Assembly: GCA_025769875.1 (NCBI GenBank)
Contig: JAGFNK010000129.1
Location: 53,261-117,260, forward strand
Reading direction: 5' to 3'
Length of the DNA: 64,000 nt
From: Russula earlei
Lineage: Eukaryota; Basidiomycota; Agaricomycetes; Russulales; Russulaceae
In this document: positions 12,149 to 25,383 of the stretch, one piece after another
Numbering within the stretch: position 1 is the first letter of the stretch
Layout of the letters: every line of letters begins with the position of its first letter
Notes under the pieces: model-generated
The model's input: only the letters and a program-made list of their open reading frames with translations
Told to the model about the DNA's origin: nothing
Database searches by the model: none
Program-made: the position numbers and the translations under genes

Positions 12149-13246
12149 GGACCACTCAAGCGACAATGACGACGACTGTTTCTCGGTGCAACTCGATAGC
12201 ACTGACATGTTTCCAAAGGCTACAAAGGTTTCTATCTGTATTACCTCTTAGTCTTTGTCTTGATGTTGGTGCCGACCTGCATTCTATTATTCAGACAATT
12301 CTCCGGCAGAGGTTCACGATGAGACAATATAATCTGGAACACAACAGCCAGCTTACAAACTTGGCCAAAGCCATGGAGTGAGTAACATGCACTCAACGGT
12401 CTCTGCCACCTACTCAATCAAGTTGCGACACTTAGACGACCTGTCGACGATGTTGCCCCTTGCTCTACATCCTCCCCTAACAGTACTGGCAATATGATAA
12501 TGGAGTCTATCATAGCTATACTCCAACCACACACATCTTCCCCTTCCTTGCATATAATTGCTCGTGCTATAACTAGTCTGATTGTGGGAAATTTTGGTGA
12601 TGATGACCTCCACCAGATTTTGAATGCTCAGCTCAACACATTGGCCATTTCTCCTCAAGCAAAGCAAGGCATCTTGCCTGCTCTCTTTGGCATCACGAAG
12701 CTGACAGATGCGCAGTTACGAGGGTGAGACGGTTCTGTGTTTCATCTTGCTGCTTGTGTTCTCACTGCCCTCTCATCAATATATTAGCATGCTGATGTCT
12801 TGGTCGCAGACTGAGCTTGACCCAGCGTCATTGTCACGGTGCTCTACTGGTGTATCCGTCGATACGCAGCTGGCGGGCTCCTCACCCCCTTACCAGGCCC
12901 GCCAACGATCATTCACTTCTAACTCTGGAAGTGGTTATACTACCTGGTATTTCGCGAAGTCTGATACAAACATTACGTTGCCACCCATGGTTCCTCAAGC
13001 CAAAACGGGCCATCTTTATGTCCACCTTAACACATCCACCAATAGCCATCAATACTGGATGGTTGGCATAAATAACCAGTGGGATATCATTTCGAAGGGC
13101 TCGGAATACCCCCTGAACCACAATCGGGTTCTCTCAATCCGATCTAACAGCGACCCAAGTTGTATCACTCGAGCATCGACAACCACTACGCAAAGCAGAA
13201 AGGAGAGGGAAATGCGAGAGAAGTCGGTGCCACTGCACGCGTGCTA
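12149..13246 (+). pseudogene. Fragmented multi-exon hypothetical gene
   Basis: A plausible ATG at 12149 opens 'MDHSSDNDDDCFSVQLDS'. It ends at a GT near 12229 and is followed after a short intron by 'ILRQRFTMRQYNLEHNSQL' ending at gtgagt (12380). Further coding-like blocks are 'LHIIARAITSLIVGNFGD' (about 12555-12610) and, ending at 13246, a block with 'YWMVGINNQWDIISKGSEY'. The pieces are separated by stops and possible introns, and I could not join them into one frame without assuming errors. No domain is recognised. The FunK1 kinase pseudogene follows 1 kb downstream on the same strand, but nothing ties the two together. Confidence 0.35.
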
Positions 13247-14230
13247 ATCGTAGTTACTCTTATGGAGTTGTGCTTAGTTCACGCCGAACGACCCCACCCA
13301 ATGAAGTCTTTCATAATGTACAACGTGTTTTGTTACTATCATGATGTCCAAATTGAGTGGCCCAGACAGATCTGGGATTTAGATGAAGGTCTCCGGTCTA
13401 GTTGCTACTTTACTTTACTTTTTTATTTAATTAGTTCCTCGACCTCACAAATTTTCTGTACGTATCTTGATCCTTTCAAATATATTGTATATTTACTAAG
13501 CAATGAAACATTTTTTCACGACTCACTTTTCCCTGACCTGCCGCTTTTATTTTGTCAGCGTGACTGTCCCGAGAGATGCCCAGGGGCAGCACATTGTCGA
13601 CTTTGTATGCATGCCCTCCCTCCCTGCCTCAGGCTGGTTTCAGGTGTCCTGTTTGCTAACCAAGCTTTTTCTCTTTCCACTCCTTACAGCCATTGTTCAG
13701 ATGTCCAAATTTGAAATTTGAAAGCTTGAACACCCCTTCAATGATGTAGTGTAGATTCATTGGGTTTTTTGTGTTCGCCTTGACTCAATGCCGTCCCTGA
13801 GGCCCCACAGTGCACACCAATATAACATAAAAGCAAACATATATATATGCTGTGATGTTTTGAAATTCGACTCGGAGGGCCTGATCATTTCACATTCACC
13901 AAAGACAACTGTGAGAATGTTGAAGTTAGTCCACATGATTGTACACGGCAACTTGCCAGCTGGCAAAGTTGATAAAGTAATCATGACTCCACAACCATTA
14001 TTGATTAATTGACCTATATCATATTAGGTTGAAATAACCTTTGACCGCCTGGCCAATGGTGAGTGGTTCTCCTCTTTGACTTTACAACTTGTCTTAGCAT
14101 GTCTCACACCCATCCCAAACTTAGAACACCACCTGATTCCCAGCACACATTGACTGGGAGTAAGACAATGACAACTCCACTCAAACACCACCTTTCCGGA
14201 AGTGAAGCCCATTCTTCCACGCCTTGAGAA
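13247..14230. other. No convincing gene
   Basis: Short open frames on the plus strand (for example one with 'TVPRDAQGQHIVDF' near 13565) could be exon remnants. Stops surround them and no family is recognised. The sequence is AT-rich near 13390-13500. Confidence 0.4.
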
Positions 14231-16465
14231 ATGGCTTTGCCCAGATATAAGGACATGGCTGGGGACGCATGCGAGAAATTCATTGATCCTATGCCCGTAT
14301 GCGAATTCTTATCGGAATTCATCCCAAAAGCAAGCCAAGATAGACCGGCAATCAACTTCAATCTTGAACACAATTCAGTCTCACAGAATGAGGGACACTT
14401 TGTAAGTCTTTCACAACTGGAGGGGGATCCACGCTCACACACATGAGAGATCGAAATGATCAAAGCATGCTGCCTCTGCCCTCAACTCACATTCATCAAC
14501 ACTACTTCTCAGCCTGATAGATCAATCCCTTTCAAACCTGACATCTCCATCTATTGTTTGGGACCCCCTGAGAAGCCACTGGACTGGAAAGTGGTCGATT
14601 TGTGGATCAAAAACAAAAACGAGGGCGACGACATTTTTCTCATGCCTACAGGTAAGAGGGAAACTGACAGTCAGATGATAAAGTACAATGATTCAGCTTA
14701 CAAAATTTGCGGTCAATTGATCACTTATGCCTCCACTCTCCATCATTCACAATTTTGCCTCTTCTCCTTCGCTATCATCCTCTTTGGTAAAAGTGATCGA
14801 TTACTCTGATGGGACCATAGTGGTCTAATCTATTCCAAGCCTTTTAATTGGGTCGAAAAACATGACACATTGTTTGAGTTCATCTAGAGACTCAACTTTC
14901 TCTCCAACGTGGATTGTGGTCAAGACACCACAGTCATCTCTGTGGTCCCTAATGACGAGGCCACTGCAGCAATTTCAAAGCTGAACGAATACGAGGGTCT
15001 CATGATCAAGAAGGTAAAACCCAAGGACCTTTGCAAGTTTCTTGTTCATGACGACCGTGCTGCCGATGGTCAGCAGCTGAAGTTTTATATCACAGCGGGG
15101 CCAATATGGCATATGGAGACACTTTTTGGTTGTTCTACATTTGGATACATCACATATGATGTCGAAAGCTCGAAACTGGTATATTTGAAGGACTTCTGGC
15201 GTATAAATCATTGAGGGACCCAGAAGGAAGGGGACATGTATCAGGAATTACACGGGGCGCAAGTGCCTCACATCCCGGTGTTTGGTTGAGCTGGCGATGT
15301 TCCTTTGTCACCGGACCACACAAATACAGTTCCGCTTGTTGTGCAAAGGACAAAGATGCAAGACTACGCGAAAGGGAAAGGGAAAAACAAATGGTGCCTG
15401 GGTCAACCAAATGTTGACCCATATGTCCATTACTGACTGGTGTTGGAGACACTTGGACAGCCACTGAGTATGTTCAAATCAACTTGGCAGCTATTCCAGG
15501 TCATTCGGGATGCCATCATGGGTAAGAATTGGTGTAACATTTAAGTTAAGTTTGTCATTGATTAATATTTTGGAGCAGCTCATGCGGTAGCATACGAGAG
15601 AACCAAAATTTTACATCGGGATGTGAGCACAGGGAACATTCTGATCTGCGAAGATGGATCAGGGATCCTGATTGATTGGGATCTTTTCAAGAAGGAGGAT
15701 ATGGATGCGCAGCCAAGGGGACCCTCTCGAACAGTATGACCTTCACCTCTATGTGCGGCAAATTGAATAAATTCATGTTCAGGGTACATGGCAGTTCATA
15801 TCAACAGGGCTTTTGCTATTCCCTTTCACTTGGCCGCACGAAGTCTCGGATGATCTGGAGTCCTTCTTGTGAAATGCGTAAATCCTGAACTCGTGAAATC
15901 AGCAATGCCACTTGTATTTGATCAACACAGACAGACAGACAATGGCATTGTCACGGGCCGTGTTGGAAAGCTCAGTTGCATACACAACTTGCAACTCTCG
16001 CAGGAGACTATTGGGTCGCTTGTCAAGACACCATGTGGGGAGATCATCCAAGATTTACGCAATCTTTATCGTTCCTTTTATAATGGTTTTAACTCAGATC
16101 CACCCGTGGTCAGCGACACGTCCAAACCTCCAGGACCTAACAAGCCCGATCCATCAAAGGTTTCTTCTCACAAATCGATCTTGGATATCATAGACAGGCA
16201 CATGACATCCCAGTCCCAGTGGGACAAAGATGACAATGGTAGCCAGGACACGAGTGTGTTTGGTCCATATCTGATGGCGAGTAGGACCCACCGCAAGCGC
16301 AAGGCTCCAGATAGCGAGAGATCGTCCAAAACGACGTGTAAAGGACGGCTTCTACCTCCATCTTCTGTGAATAGCAAGCAGTCTCATTCACTAGGGTTAC
16401 CCTTTAGCACATCATCATCCAGTGTTCACCTTTCTTCCAATGTATCTTCGCCCTCCTGCAAGTAG
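14231..16465 (+). pseudogene. Fungal-type protein kinase (FunK1-like) pseudogene
   Basis: The order of blocks is that of FunK1 kinases, a family expanded in agaricomycetes (established knowledge). An N-terminal part has 'RPAINFNLEHNSVSQNEGHF' (near 14340), then 'LDWKVVDLWIKNKNEGDD' (near 14580) and 'ICGQLITYASTLHHSQ' (near 14710). 'SSKLVYLKDFWR' (near 15170) is followed by a catalytic loop 'ILHRDVSTGNILI' (near 15608) and 'GILIDWDLFKK' (near 15665), where DWD replaces the usual DFG. A Lys/Arg/Ser-rich tail ends at 16465. In-frame stops interrupt it, for example directly after 'DFWRINH' at about 15213 and after 'YVRQIE' near 15768, and frames shift near 14810 and 15890. Some breaks may be introns, but not all. 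The catalytic HRD and DWD are still present, so decay is moderate. It would have been a serine/threonine kinase of unknown substrate. Confidence 0.8.
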
Positions 16466-19400
16466 CAAGCACAACTCAGGGGGCATAGTATTGTACGTTG
16501 CCCCCAGTAGCTCTACTGCTCTCCTCCGGTTCTCATTCCTCCCTTCCGCATCTTCCACCACGAACCATCTCAAAGGACTCCCCTCACGCTTCAGCCTTCA
16601 CCACCAACTGCGCATCCAAGCCATCCCCTCATTTGCATCTTTCATCTTTCATCTCTCACATCCATCCTTCGCGCTTGTCTTCCTTTCCCGCCTTGCGTTC
16701 TCTTTCACTGTGTCAGTCCTCCTGTCGCCTTTGACTGAGCCTCAGCCATCTCGCCCGGTCTTGAGCTGCCTTTCATTGCGCGTTGTCCATCCAATCCACC
16801 TGACCCCCACGCTCCTTGAACACCATTGCCATTGCCATTCGGAGCCAGGACTTGTCATCTCAACGCATCATGCCTTCGCCTTCACCTCAACATCCCCATT
16901 TTGCGGACTTCTAGCAGGACTCTTAAGGTTGTTTTGGATTCACAAGTACGGTACCCAGGTTTCGGTTTCCTTTCATGTGATGGTCCTCTCCTAGTTCACT
17001 TTCACTATGATGTTTCTGCCCCCGTGTCCCTTTGATACACTGACGATAAGACTCGGTATGTGTTCCTCACCACTCCCTATGATGCCTCAGCCTGTTTCTC
17101 CCCTCTTCGCCTCTCGCATCCCCCTCCAATTTGATACTCCTTTGTGACATTATAACATGGATGATGACATTGACAAGATGTACTTCTTCTGTATTGTCTT
17201 CTGTGACACATCCAAGCTTGTCTTGATGTACTCAATATATTCCTCGTTGTGCTTCACAGCATGAGCCTGCATCTATGGCTGCCGTGTGCATAGTCTCAAT
17301 GCCAGCAGAAGAAACTTGTCCGCACCATTTGTGCGTAGTATCCCGTCTCGATGTCAATCATTGTGTTCTCCACATCCCATAGCTTCCCCGGAACATAGAG
17401 TGAACTTGTGAGCAGCACCAAGTCAAACACTAGGCACTTGGATTCCTTGCCTCCATGACCACGACCACGCACGTCACCACCATCATCATTTTTTCTTCAT
17501 TCACACTCTTTGTTCCGTTCCTTGACCGTCGCTTCCCACCATTTGCACAAGAAGACGTCGACATTCGCGCTCATGGCCCGTCACCCACTGCCGACTAGCC
17601 CTGGCCAACTGCAAAACAGTCAAAAGGCCTCTCCCGACGCCACCACCCTCGCCGCCCTTGAACAGCATTCAAAATGGTTTACTTTTGCCTTGTTTCTCAA
17701 TCCCACATATGCTTTACTTTGTTTAGATCTTACGATTTCGCTTTTCCTAGATTAGGCTCACCGCTGACGACACACCAACACCCTCATCGTCAACGCGCAT
17801 GACCACCTTTTGGGTTCCAGACTGTTTTGACAGCGTACGTTTATCTCATTTCTGGTACCAGCCACCTTTTCTCTGCTTTGGATTCGCTATCGCTTGGCAT
17901 GACGGTCTCACCCTTGACTGTGCTACATATCCCCACCACATTTCAGATCATACGTCCTAACTACTTACAGTGTTTTTCTTTTGTTCTCTCTTGGATTTAG
18001 ACTCATGCCCATGGCACACCAGCCTTGTTTTAGCAGTGCACACATCATCTTGTGGATTCAAAACCCTTTTTCCCCTGACTACCCACCTTCGGAACATGCT
18101 TGCTTGCCTCAGTACAATATCAGCTGACCCATGCTAAGCACTAAATGTCTTCATGGTAAATAAACCTGACTTTGTCTTTAAAGCCAGGCAGCAGAATTCA
18201 CTTTGAGTACATCGCTCTCGTCAGCTCTCTTCCATCTCTAAGTCTCACCTCTGTCTTGAATGAGCCCCACCGCTCACTGTTTCCAGGATTTGTCTTTATC
18301 GCTCTGTTTTCTGTTTTGTCTTCACTAACAGTCCCGCCCATCTTAGATACATCGTACGCTCACACCTGGACCCACCAACGCTCTCGTCAACGTCTCGCCT
18401 GCCTCGACAATGACACTTTTGATAACATCTCATTCCACCAATGCCTTCGCCCACAGACATCATTTTGCCTCAAGCCTCCTCTACACCTACAACTTCAACT
18501 TAAGCACCAAGGATCTATGCTTGTTCCCCTCGGCAAACGCTCTTTCTCATCGCAGTACTGGCACAACTATGTCGACTTACAGTGGTCTGCATCATCTACA
18601 AACACAGCCAATCCAATGTACACTGCACAGGGCCCAGCCTGGGCACTCTGTATGCCCGCTGCCCTCATCATGCTGCTCAGTTCTATCCACTGATGCACTT
18701 GCGGGTGTTCACCCCCCAAAGGTTGACAACCCTATGTCATTAGAGAACATCGAAACAAAGGTGGGCACTTGTCTGTCGGATATGGCGATTGTCACAGCTC
18801 ACTATCCAAGTGGCTGGAGGAGATTTTAGAACACTGTCCAGGTGTCAAGGTGTGTCACCCATCTCTCTTGAACACACTACCGACATGAACAACGGCAACA
18901 CTGACTGGGGTGCAGCTGTGCGGATGGATTTTGTCCATGGCGACCAAGGCACTGCTCAGGAGTCCATCAATGTTCTCCATGGAGGGTCCTGAGACCGCGA
19001 TGCCGCTTGGCTGGGTGACAATGGCATGGCAGAGGAGATACAATCACCCGGTGTAAGGCGGATTCCCACTGGCCGTGGAGTCATTGATCTGGGGGTATTG
19101 GTTGACTGCCGACATGATCCCCATGAACACAAACTCCTACGCCTCACACGTCCCTCTATCAAGTTTCTCCCTCTGCGTTTCTCCTCACCAGCAATTTTCC
19201 ATTCCATTCCTTTCACCACCACCTTCCCTCATGCCTCACAAGAACGACGTCACCAGTTTCCCGGACCATTCTCGAAACGTGGACACCACCATTTCTCGTC
19301 CTTTCATGCCTTTCCAGCCCACTTCCTCGCGCCATCGTCAACGACGTCACCACCATTTCTCATCCTTTCATGCCTTTCCAGCCCACTTCCTCGCACCTCG

Positions 19401-20424
19401 TCGACCACATCATCATTTCTCTCAACCTTTGATTGTTTCCAAGTCCGCCGCCTCGCGCCTTCAACGACCACATCATCGCCTTCTTTGTCCTTTCATCGTT
19501 TCCCAGTCCGCTGCCTCGTGAACTCGTCGACTGTCTCGCACTCCCACTATCGACTTCCATTCATCATGTAGCAATTCCACCCCCGCTGCCCAGCCCGCCC
19601 TCAATTGCCTTTCATCGTGTCGCCCCGCTGCCACCAGTATGATGTGTTCTTCCACCTTTTGCCGTTGTCACCACAGTCAGATGCAAGGGCTCAGTGCCCC
19701 GATGACACACGATTACTGTGGTCGATACTTCGTACACTACCTTTCCGCCTCTGTTTCGCTATGAATTCTCCGACTCCATTTGTTTTCTTTGACTCGTTTG
19801 CTACTGATTGATCTCGTTTACCTTACGCATTTCCAATTCCTCGCACAGACCTCGTTTTCGTTTCTCCTACTCACACCGACCCCCGTTCGCGTCTCTCATA
19901 CCCCCACTCCCTGAATCTTTGGTTCTGAATATCTCTCCCCTGTGTGCCATGTGGTTCCCAAGCCAAATCAACATCAACGTGTTCGATTCTCCTCTGCCTT
20001 TCCAACCCGCCTTCATATTTTCCTTTCATCCTTCGACTGTCCCACTCTCGCCTTCCATCTCTTGCACCTCCGCTTCAACGTGTTATCGGCCTCACGCTGA
20101 CCTTCAAGCCGTGTCAAGTCAGTGAGCTGGAGAACACTTCTTGCTTTTCCTTTCCTCCTTCTTTCCCCTGGTCTCGACTGCCTTACAATCTCACTCGCAC
20201 ATCGCCTGACGCGCTTCACCGGAACTGTAATCTGTGTGGGGGCTTGCATGCGCGCTCTGTCATCTGTTGGCCATGTGTGTACCTCCGGCCGCCCCTCTAT
20301 GAGGAAGGGTTCTAATGGTTGGCCACATGTATTGCAATGTTATATACTCATTGTGAATAGATATCACGATATTCATATACATCGCGACTTGCATGTTAAG
20401 ATTTTGAAGTCAATTTAACATCTT
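16466..20424 (+). other. Pyrimidine-rich region without a supported gene
   Basis: The plus strand is markedly rich in C and T over almost 4 kb, giving Ser/Pro/Leu-rich open frames in several registers that look like composition artefacts. I found no conserved motif. A short tandem repeat lies at 19289-19450. LTR-like features such as 'tatataa' boxes with TG/CA ends were looked for and not found. Confidence 0.5.
19289..19450 (+). repeat. Tandem repeat, 60-64 base unit
   Basis: Successive degenerate copies of a unit containing 'catttctcrtcctttcatgc' followed by 'ctttccagcccacttcctcgc' start near 19291, 19355 and 19415, and weaker copies continue to about 19520. In translation they give Ser/Pro-rich repeats in all frames, with no preference that would suggest a real protein. 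Confidence 0.7.
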
Positions 20425-22162
20425 ACTGTCGTTTTCACGTGACCTTGCACTTGCCATTTTTGGATGTCATTTCAAGTGCGAAAATAAAACTGCTATATCT
20501 CAACAGTTTCTCAACAGATTGCCTTGAAACTTTAACAGTAGAACCTTATATGTTGTATCTAGGTGCAGCTAAAATATGGGAGCCTAATATTTAGTTCTTG
20601 AAATGTCGATTTTCGGGTGGTGACATGAGTGCAAAACTTTGAACTGCCATATCTCAACTGTTTCTGAACCGATTGACTTGAAACTTCGACAGTGGGATCC
20701 CATGTACTGTATCTAGGTGCAGCCCAAGAGTTGGGGTCTGATTCTTAGTTTTTGAAGTTTCGGTTTTTGGGTGTGATCTGAGTTCGAAATTTCGATCTGC
20801 CATATCTCAACCATTTCTCAATAGATTGCCTTGAAACGTGGACAGTGGGACCTTATATACTGTATCTAGGTGCAGCGAAAATATGGGAGCCTAATATTCA
20901 GTTTTTGAAGTTTCGATTTTTTGGGTGCCGAGCTGCGTGCAAAATTTCGTACTGCCATGTCTCAACCATTTCTCAATGGATTGTCTTGAAACTTGGACAG
21001 TGGAACCTCATGCACTGTAGCTAGATGTTTCACTCGTTGGATGTTCACGTTTTGGGGTGCCAACCCCAAGCATGATAATATTACATTATCCCTACAGCTG
21101 AATCCATCCATGATATGATATGACTATTACAACTGTACCACATGAGAAGGGCACACTTAAGTTCATGGGGGTGGACAAGGACTGAGGGAAGAGTGAAAGA
21201 GACAAAATTGAAATGATGATGTGAGGTGTGCGTCGAGGCAGCAATAGGCATTGGCATGGGTACATGTGCGTGTAGCTTCTTCAGTGAGTCTTCGGCCTCA
21301 CGCGCGCGTGGTCACATTGTCGCAAAGGGGGGTGTGCACGTTCTGAGGTGTTGCCATGCGTTGGAACACAGGCACAGTGTGGGGAAGCAGGAGGGAGGAG
21401 TGTGCTTGCGTCATGTGTCAAATGTGTCGTCGCGACGTGGTGTTGCCAGGCGTCGGCCGTGTTGCTGATATTGGTGCTGCTGCTGTTGTTGTTGTTGTTG
21501 ATCCTGGTGCTGCTGTCATGGCAGAGGCTGAGGTGTGGTTGTTTGAGGCAATGGGGTGGCGAGAGGCAAGGGCGTAGGCAATGGCATTATGGAAAGGCAT
21601 GAGCATCTGAGGGGGTGACTTGCGTGTTGCTCATGCTGTCATCATATGGGCGCGGCGATGAGGTCTTCACCACTGCAGGTCATGGCAGCGCTCGTGGGTG
21701 AGGTTGTATGTATGGATGGGGATGCAGTGGAAGGGGAGGAGTGGTGCGGCGTGGTGCTTGCATCGGTGACTTCTCCTGTGGCGACATCGTGGTGGCGGCT
21801 GGTGATCTTTCTGCGGGGCGGCGTCGAGGTAATGATGGGCGATGCTGGACGTGCGGGAACCGCAGGGACGACGGGAGTGGGCGATGTGAAGGCAGGACAT
21901 TTTGGCAACTGTACCTGCTGTTACGGGGCAGGGTGGGGAATGCGGCGGCATGGGTTTTGCCTGGAGTCACATAGAAGCGCGGCTGTGTGCGCGCATACGT
22001 TGGGCAGCAGAGAGGTGATGTCATGCCAGGCGGGAGAGCGGGTAAACACACGCATGCACTGAGGGGGTCCAGGGGGCGTGATTCATTCGTCGTGAAGGGA
22101 AGTAGGATGTTCACATCCTCAGAAAGCACCGAAGAGTGTCCTGCCGGTGAGAAGGGACGAGC
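20425..22162. repeat. Left arm of palindrome 2
   Basis: A 1738-base arm whose reverse complement is at 22556-24292, with near identity (scattered transitions, one or two single-base indels). The outer end reads 'actgtcgttttcac'. It contains the 154-base tandem repeats, a CAG/CTG-like 'gctgctgttgttgttg' run (21476-21500) and GC-rich sequence. Open frames occur on both strands because of composition, but I see no conserved protein. The arrangement resembles a foldback DNA element with very long terminal inverted repeats; no clear target duplication flanks it. Confidence 0.92.
20491..21100 (+). repeat. Four 154-base tandem repeats (left arm)
   Basis: The phrase 'tgccatatctcaac' or a close variant recurs at 20491, 20645, 20798 and 20953, spacings of 154, 153 and 155 bases. 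Each unit continues with 'ttgccttgaaac', 'tgtatctaggtgcagc' and 'tttttgaagtttcg'. The repeats diverge by roughly 10-20 percent, whereas the two palindrome arms are nearly identical. The tandem array is therefore older than the palindrome. Confidence 0.9.
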
Positions 22163-22555
22163 GCAACATGTCTACAGCGACGTCGCTCAGAGGTGCCTTG
22201 GACTCTGATGTTGAGGATGCAAGAAGTAGACCTGTCCCTTCAAAGGTCTCCCGGATTGCCGTCATTTGATACAAATCATCCTGCTTCCTGTTGCAGTTGC
22301 CTCCAGGAGAGACCTGGGTGATACGGACTGGGGGTGGGATCAGCCAAAGGTACATGCACGATGTCACCACCACTTGGATAAGCAATATGTAGATTCAAAT
22401 AGCGTGAGAATGTGCGAGTAAGCACTCCAAGTGCTAGCATGCACAAGCAAAAATCCGGAACCACGATTGCGAATACGAGACTACAGATAGGAAAACAAGA
22501 GAGAGACAAGCGATCCGACTTATTCCTACATAGGTCTCCTGGTGCTTTTCTTATA
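22163..22555. other. Spacer of palindrome 2
   Basis: About 393 bases of single-copy sequence between the arms. On the minus strand an open frame runs through it into the arm (22276-22731), but it has no recognisable motif and its continuation in the arm is composition-driven. Nothing else is seen. Confidence 0.6.
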
Positions 22556-24292
22556 GCTCGTCCCTTCTCACCGGCAGGACACTCTTTGGCCCTTTCTGAG
22601 GATGTGAACATCCTACTTCCCTTCACAACAAATGGATCACGCCCCCTGGACCCCCTCAGTGCATGTGCGCGTTTACCCACTCTCCCGCCCAGCACGACAT
22701 CACCTCTCTGCTGCCCAACGTATGTGCGCACACAGCTGCGCTTCTATGCGACTCCAGGCAAAACCCATGCCGCCGCGTTCCCCACCCTGCCCTGTAACAG
22801 TGGGTATGGTTGCCAAAATGTCACGCCTTCGCATCGCCTGCTCCCGTCGTCCCTGCGGTTCCCGCACATCCAGCATCGCCCATCATTACCTCGACGCTGC
22901 CCCGCAGAAAGATCACCAGCCGCCACCACGATGTCGCCACAGGAGAAGTCGCCGATGCAACCACCATGCCGCACCACTCCTCCCCTTCCACCGCATCCCC
23001 ATCCATATGTACAACCTCACCCACGAGTGCTGCCATCACCTGCAGTGGCGAAGACCTCATCGCCGCACCCATATGATGACAGCATGAGCAACACGCAAGT
23101 CACCCCCTCAGATGCTCACGCCTTTCCATAATGCCATTGCCTACGCCCTTGCCTCTCGCCACCCCATTGCCTCAAACAACCACACCTCAGCCTCTGCCAT
23201 GACAGCAGCACCAGGATCAACAACAACAACAACAGCAGCAGCACCAATATCAGCAACACGGCCGACGCCTGGCAACACCACGTCGCGACGACACATTTGA
23301 CACATGACGCAAGCACACTCCTCCCTCCTGCTTCCCCACACTGTGCCTGTGTTCCAACGCATGGCAACACCTCAGAACGTGCACACCCCCCTTTGCGACA
23401 ATGTGACCACGCGCGCGTGAGGCCGAAGACTCACTGAAGAAGCTACACGCACATGTACCCATGCCAATGCCTATTGCTGCCTCGACGCACACCTCACATC
23501 ATCATTTCAATTTTGTCTCTTTCACTCTTCCCTCAGTCCTTGTCCACCCCCATGAACTTAAGTGTGCCCTTCTCATGTGGTACAGTTGTAATAGTCATAT
23601 CATATCATGGATGGATTCAGCTGTAGGGATAATGTAATATTATCATGCTTGGGGTTGGCACCCCAAAACGTGAACATCCAACGAGTGAAACATCTAGCTA
23701 CAGTGCATGAGGTTCCACTGTCCAAGTTTCAAGACAATCCATTGAGAAATGGTTGAGACATGGCAGTACGAAATTTTGCACGCAGCTCGGCACCCAAAAA
23801 TCGAAACTTCAAAAACTGAATATTAGGCTCCCATATTTTCGCTGCACCTAGATACAGTATATAAGGTCCCACTGTCCACGTTTCAAGGCAATCTATTGAG
23901 AAATGGTTGAGATATGGCAGATCGAAATTTCGAACTCAGATCACACCCAAAAACCGAAACTTCAAAAACTAAGAATCAGACCCCAACTCTTGGGCTGCAC
24001 CTAGATACAGTACATGGGATCCCACTGTCGAAGTTTCAAGTCAATCGGTTCAGAAACAGTTGAGATATGGCAGTTCAAAGTTTTGCACTCATGTCACCAC
24101 CCGAAAATCGACATTTCAAGAACTAAATATTAGGCTCCCATATTTTAGCTGCACCTAGATACAACATATAAGGTTCTACTGTTAAAGTTTCAAGGCAATC
24201 TGTTGAGAAACTGTTGAGATATAGCAGTTTTATTTTCGCACTTGAAATGACATCCAAAAATGGCAAGTGCAAGGTCATGTGAAAACGACAGT
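22556..24292. repeat. Right arm of palindrome 2
   Basis: Mirror of 20425-22162, ending with 'gtgaaaacgacagt'. It carries the same inner sequence and the same tandem repeats in opposite orientation. Beyond 24292 the two flanks do not match, so the boundary is firm to within a few bases. Confidence 0.92.
23617..24226 (-). repeat. Four 154-base tandem repeats (right arm)
   Basis: Mirror image of the array in the left arm, with the same four unit boundaries. It has the same variant in each unit, so the whole array was copied when the palindrome formed. Confidence 0.9.
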
Positions 24293-25383
24293 GAGTCTTT
24301 TTGACTTGAGTCATTGACTCAGAATGTTCCAAAATTGGACGTCGCACGGAATATCTCCCTAATGAGGTCATGGGAATCATTGGGATTATATTATAATTAT
24401 TTTTGGCCATTCCATTATAAATGGAAAATGGAAAATGAATGCCTTGGACACATGCAGGTTTTATAGACATCTACATTGCAAATGAATTCACAATATATTC
24501 AGTCAGATTATTGTGTTGTTATTGCAGTGTACATTGTAAATAACTTCTAACTGTTCTTCAGATTCACATTCTAGACATTTTTAGATTACATTTCCAATAA
24601 GTTCAACCTAAATCCCTTATTAACATTGGGGGGGGCCCACAGTGTAAGAACACCTTGACTCTCTCAAGCTTTCACTCTTCTCCTTCAAGAAGACACACAC
24701 ACTCTCTCGTGCATGCACGTGCATTGCGTCCTGGGGCATGACCTTGCTTGCTCCCTGCTCCCTTCAGCTCATACCCGCCCTCAGATCAAGCCCCATGGAC
24801 TCCGCATGCCCTGACCTGGCACGCTACACCCTTGTTCATTCCCTGCACCTCATGGAGCATACCATTCACACAATAATTCTGTACATTCCTATAATTCACT
24901 TCAATATCCTTTCTTTAATAATCGCAATCCATTCTAATTGTAAATAGAACCCTTATTAGTTGTAAACAGTCAAGCTGTTAAATACTCAATATGTTCTGTT
25001 GTGATGCGCTTGAAAACACACTTCAGCTTGTCAGATGCCAACGTTGGATCACAGATTTTGGACATCAAAAGCATTACTTTTGCGTGACATGGTGGTGAAA
25101 CACTAGGTACTTTTTGACATGGGGGCTCGTCGTTGCTTCATCCTCACTTTTCATTGAGATAATTAGATTTTCTGGTAGCCATGAAGCTTATCTTTTGAAC
25201 CATGCATGCTATCAGTATAATTTTGTAGTTGATGTGGTGTAATTCAGTGATCAGTAAATAGTGGTGAAACACCTGTTAAGTAATAGTATGGGGAGTATTT
25301 CTAAAGTTGAAAGTTTGTAAAGTAGTAAAGCATGATTCAAGCCTCCATAAAGTCAGAAAAGGTAGTAAGGTTTGTAAAGTCAG
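24293..25383. other. AT-rich stretch, no gene seen
   Basis: Between palindrome 2 and X1 lies about 1.1 kb of AT-rich sequence. There is a run of eight G at 24628-24635 and two copies of 'gtttgtaaagt' near 25313 and 25369. Neither strand shows a coding signal or a recognisable transposon end. Confidence 0.5.

Noticed and set aside
16422..20418. Series of Ser/Pro/Leu-rich open frames in the pyrimidine-rich region
   Set aside because: Composition effect; several registers are open at once and none contains a recognisable domain.
21226..23492. Many overlapping open frames in palindrome 2 as genes
   Set aside because: Both strands and both arms give Pro/Thr/Val/Gly-rich frames from GC-rich repetitive text, with no conserved motif and no codon pattern.
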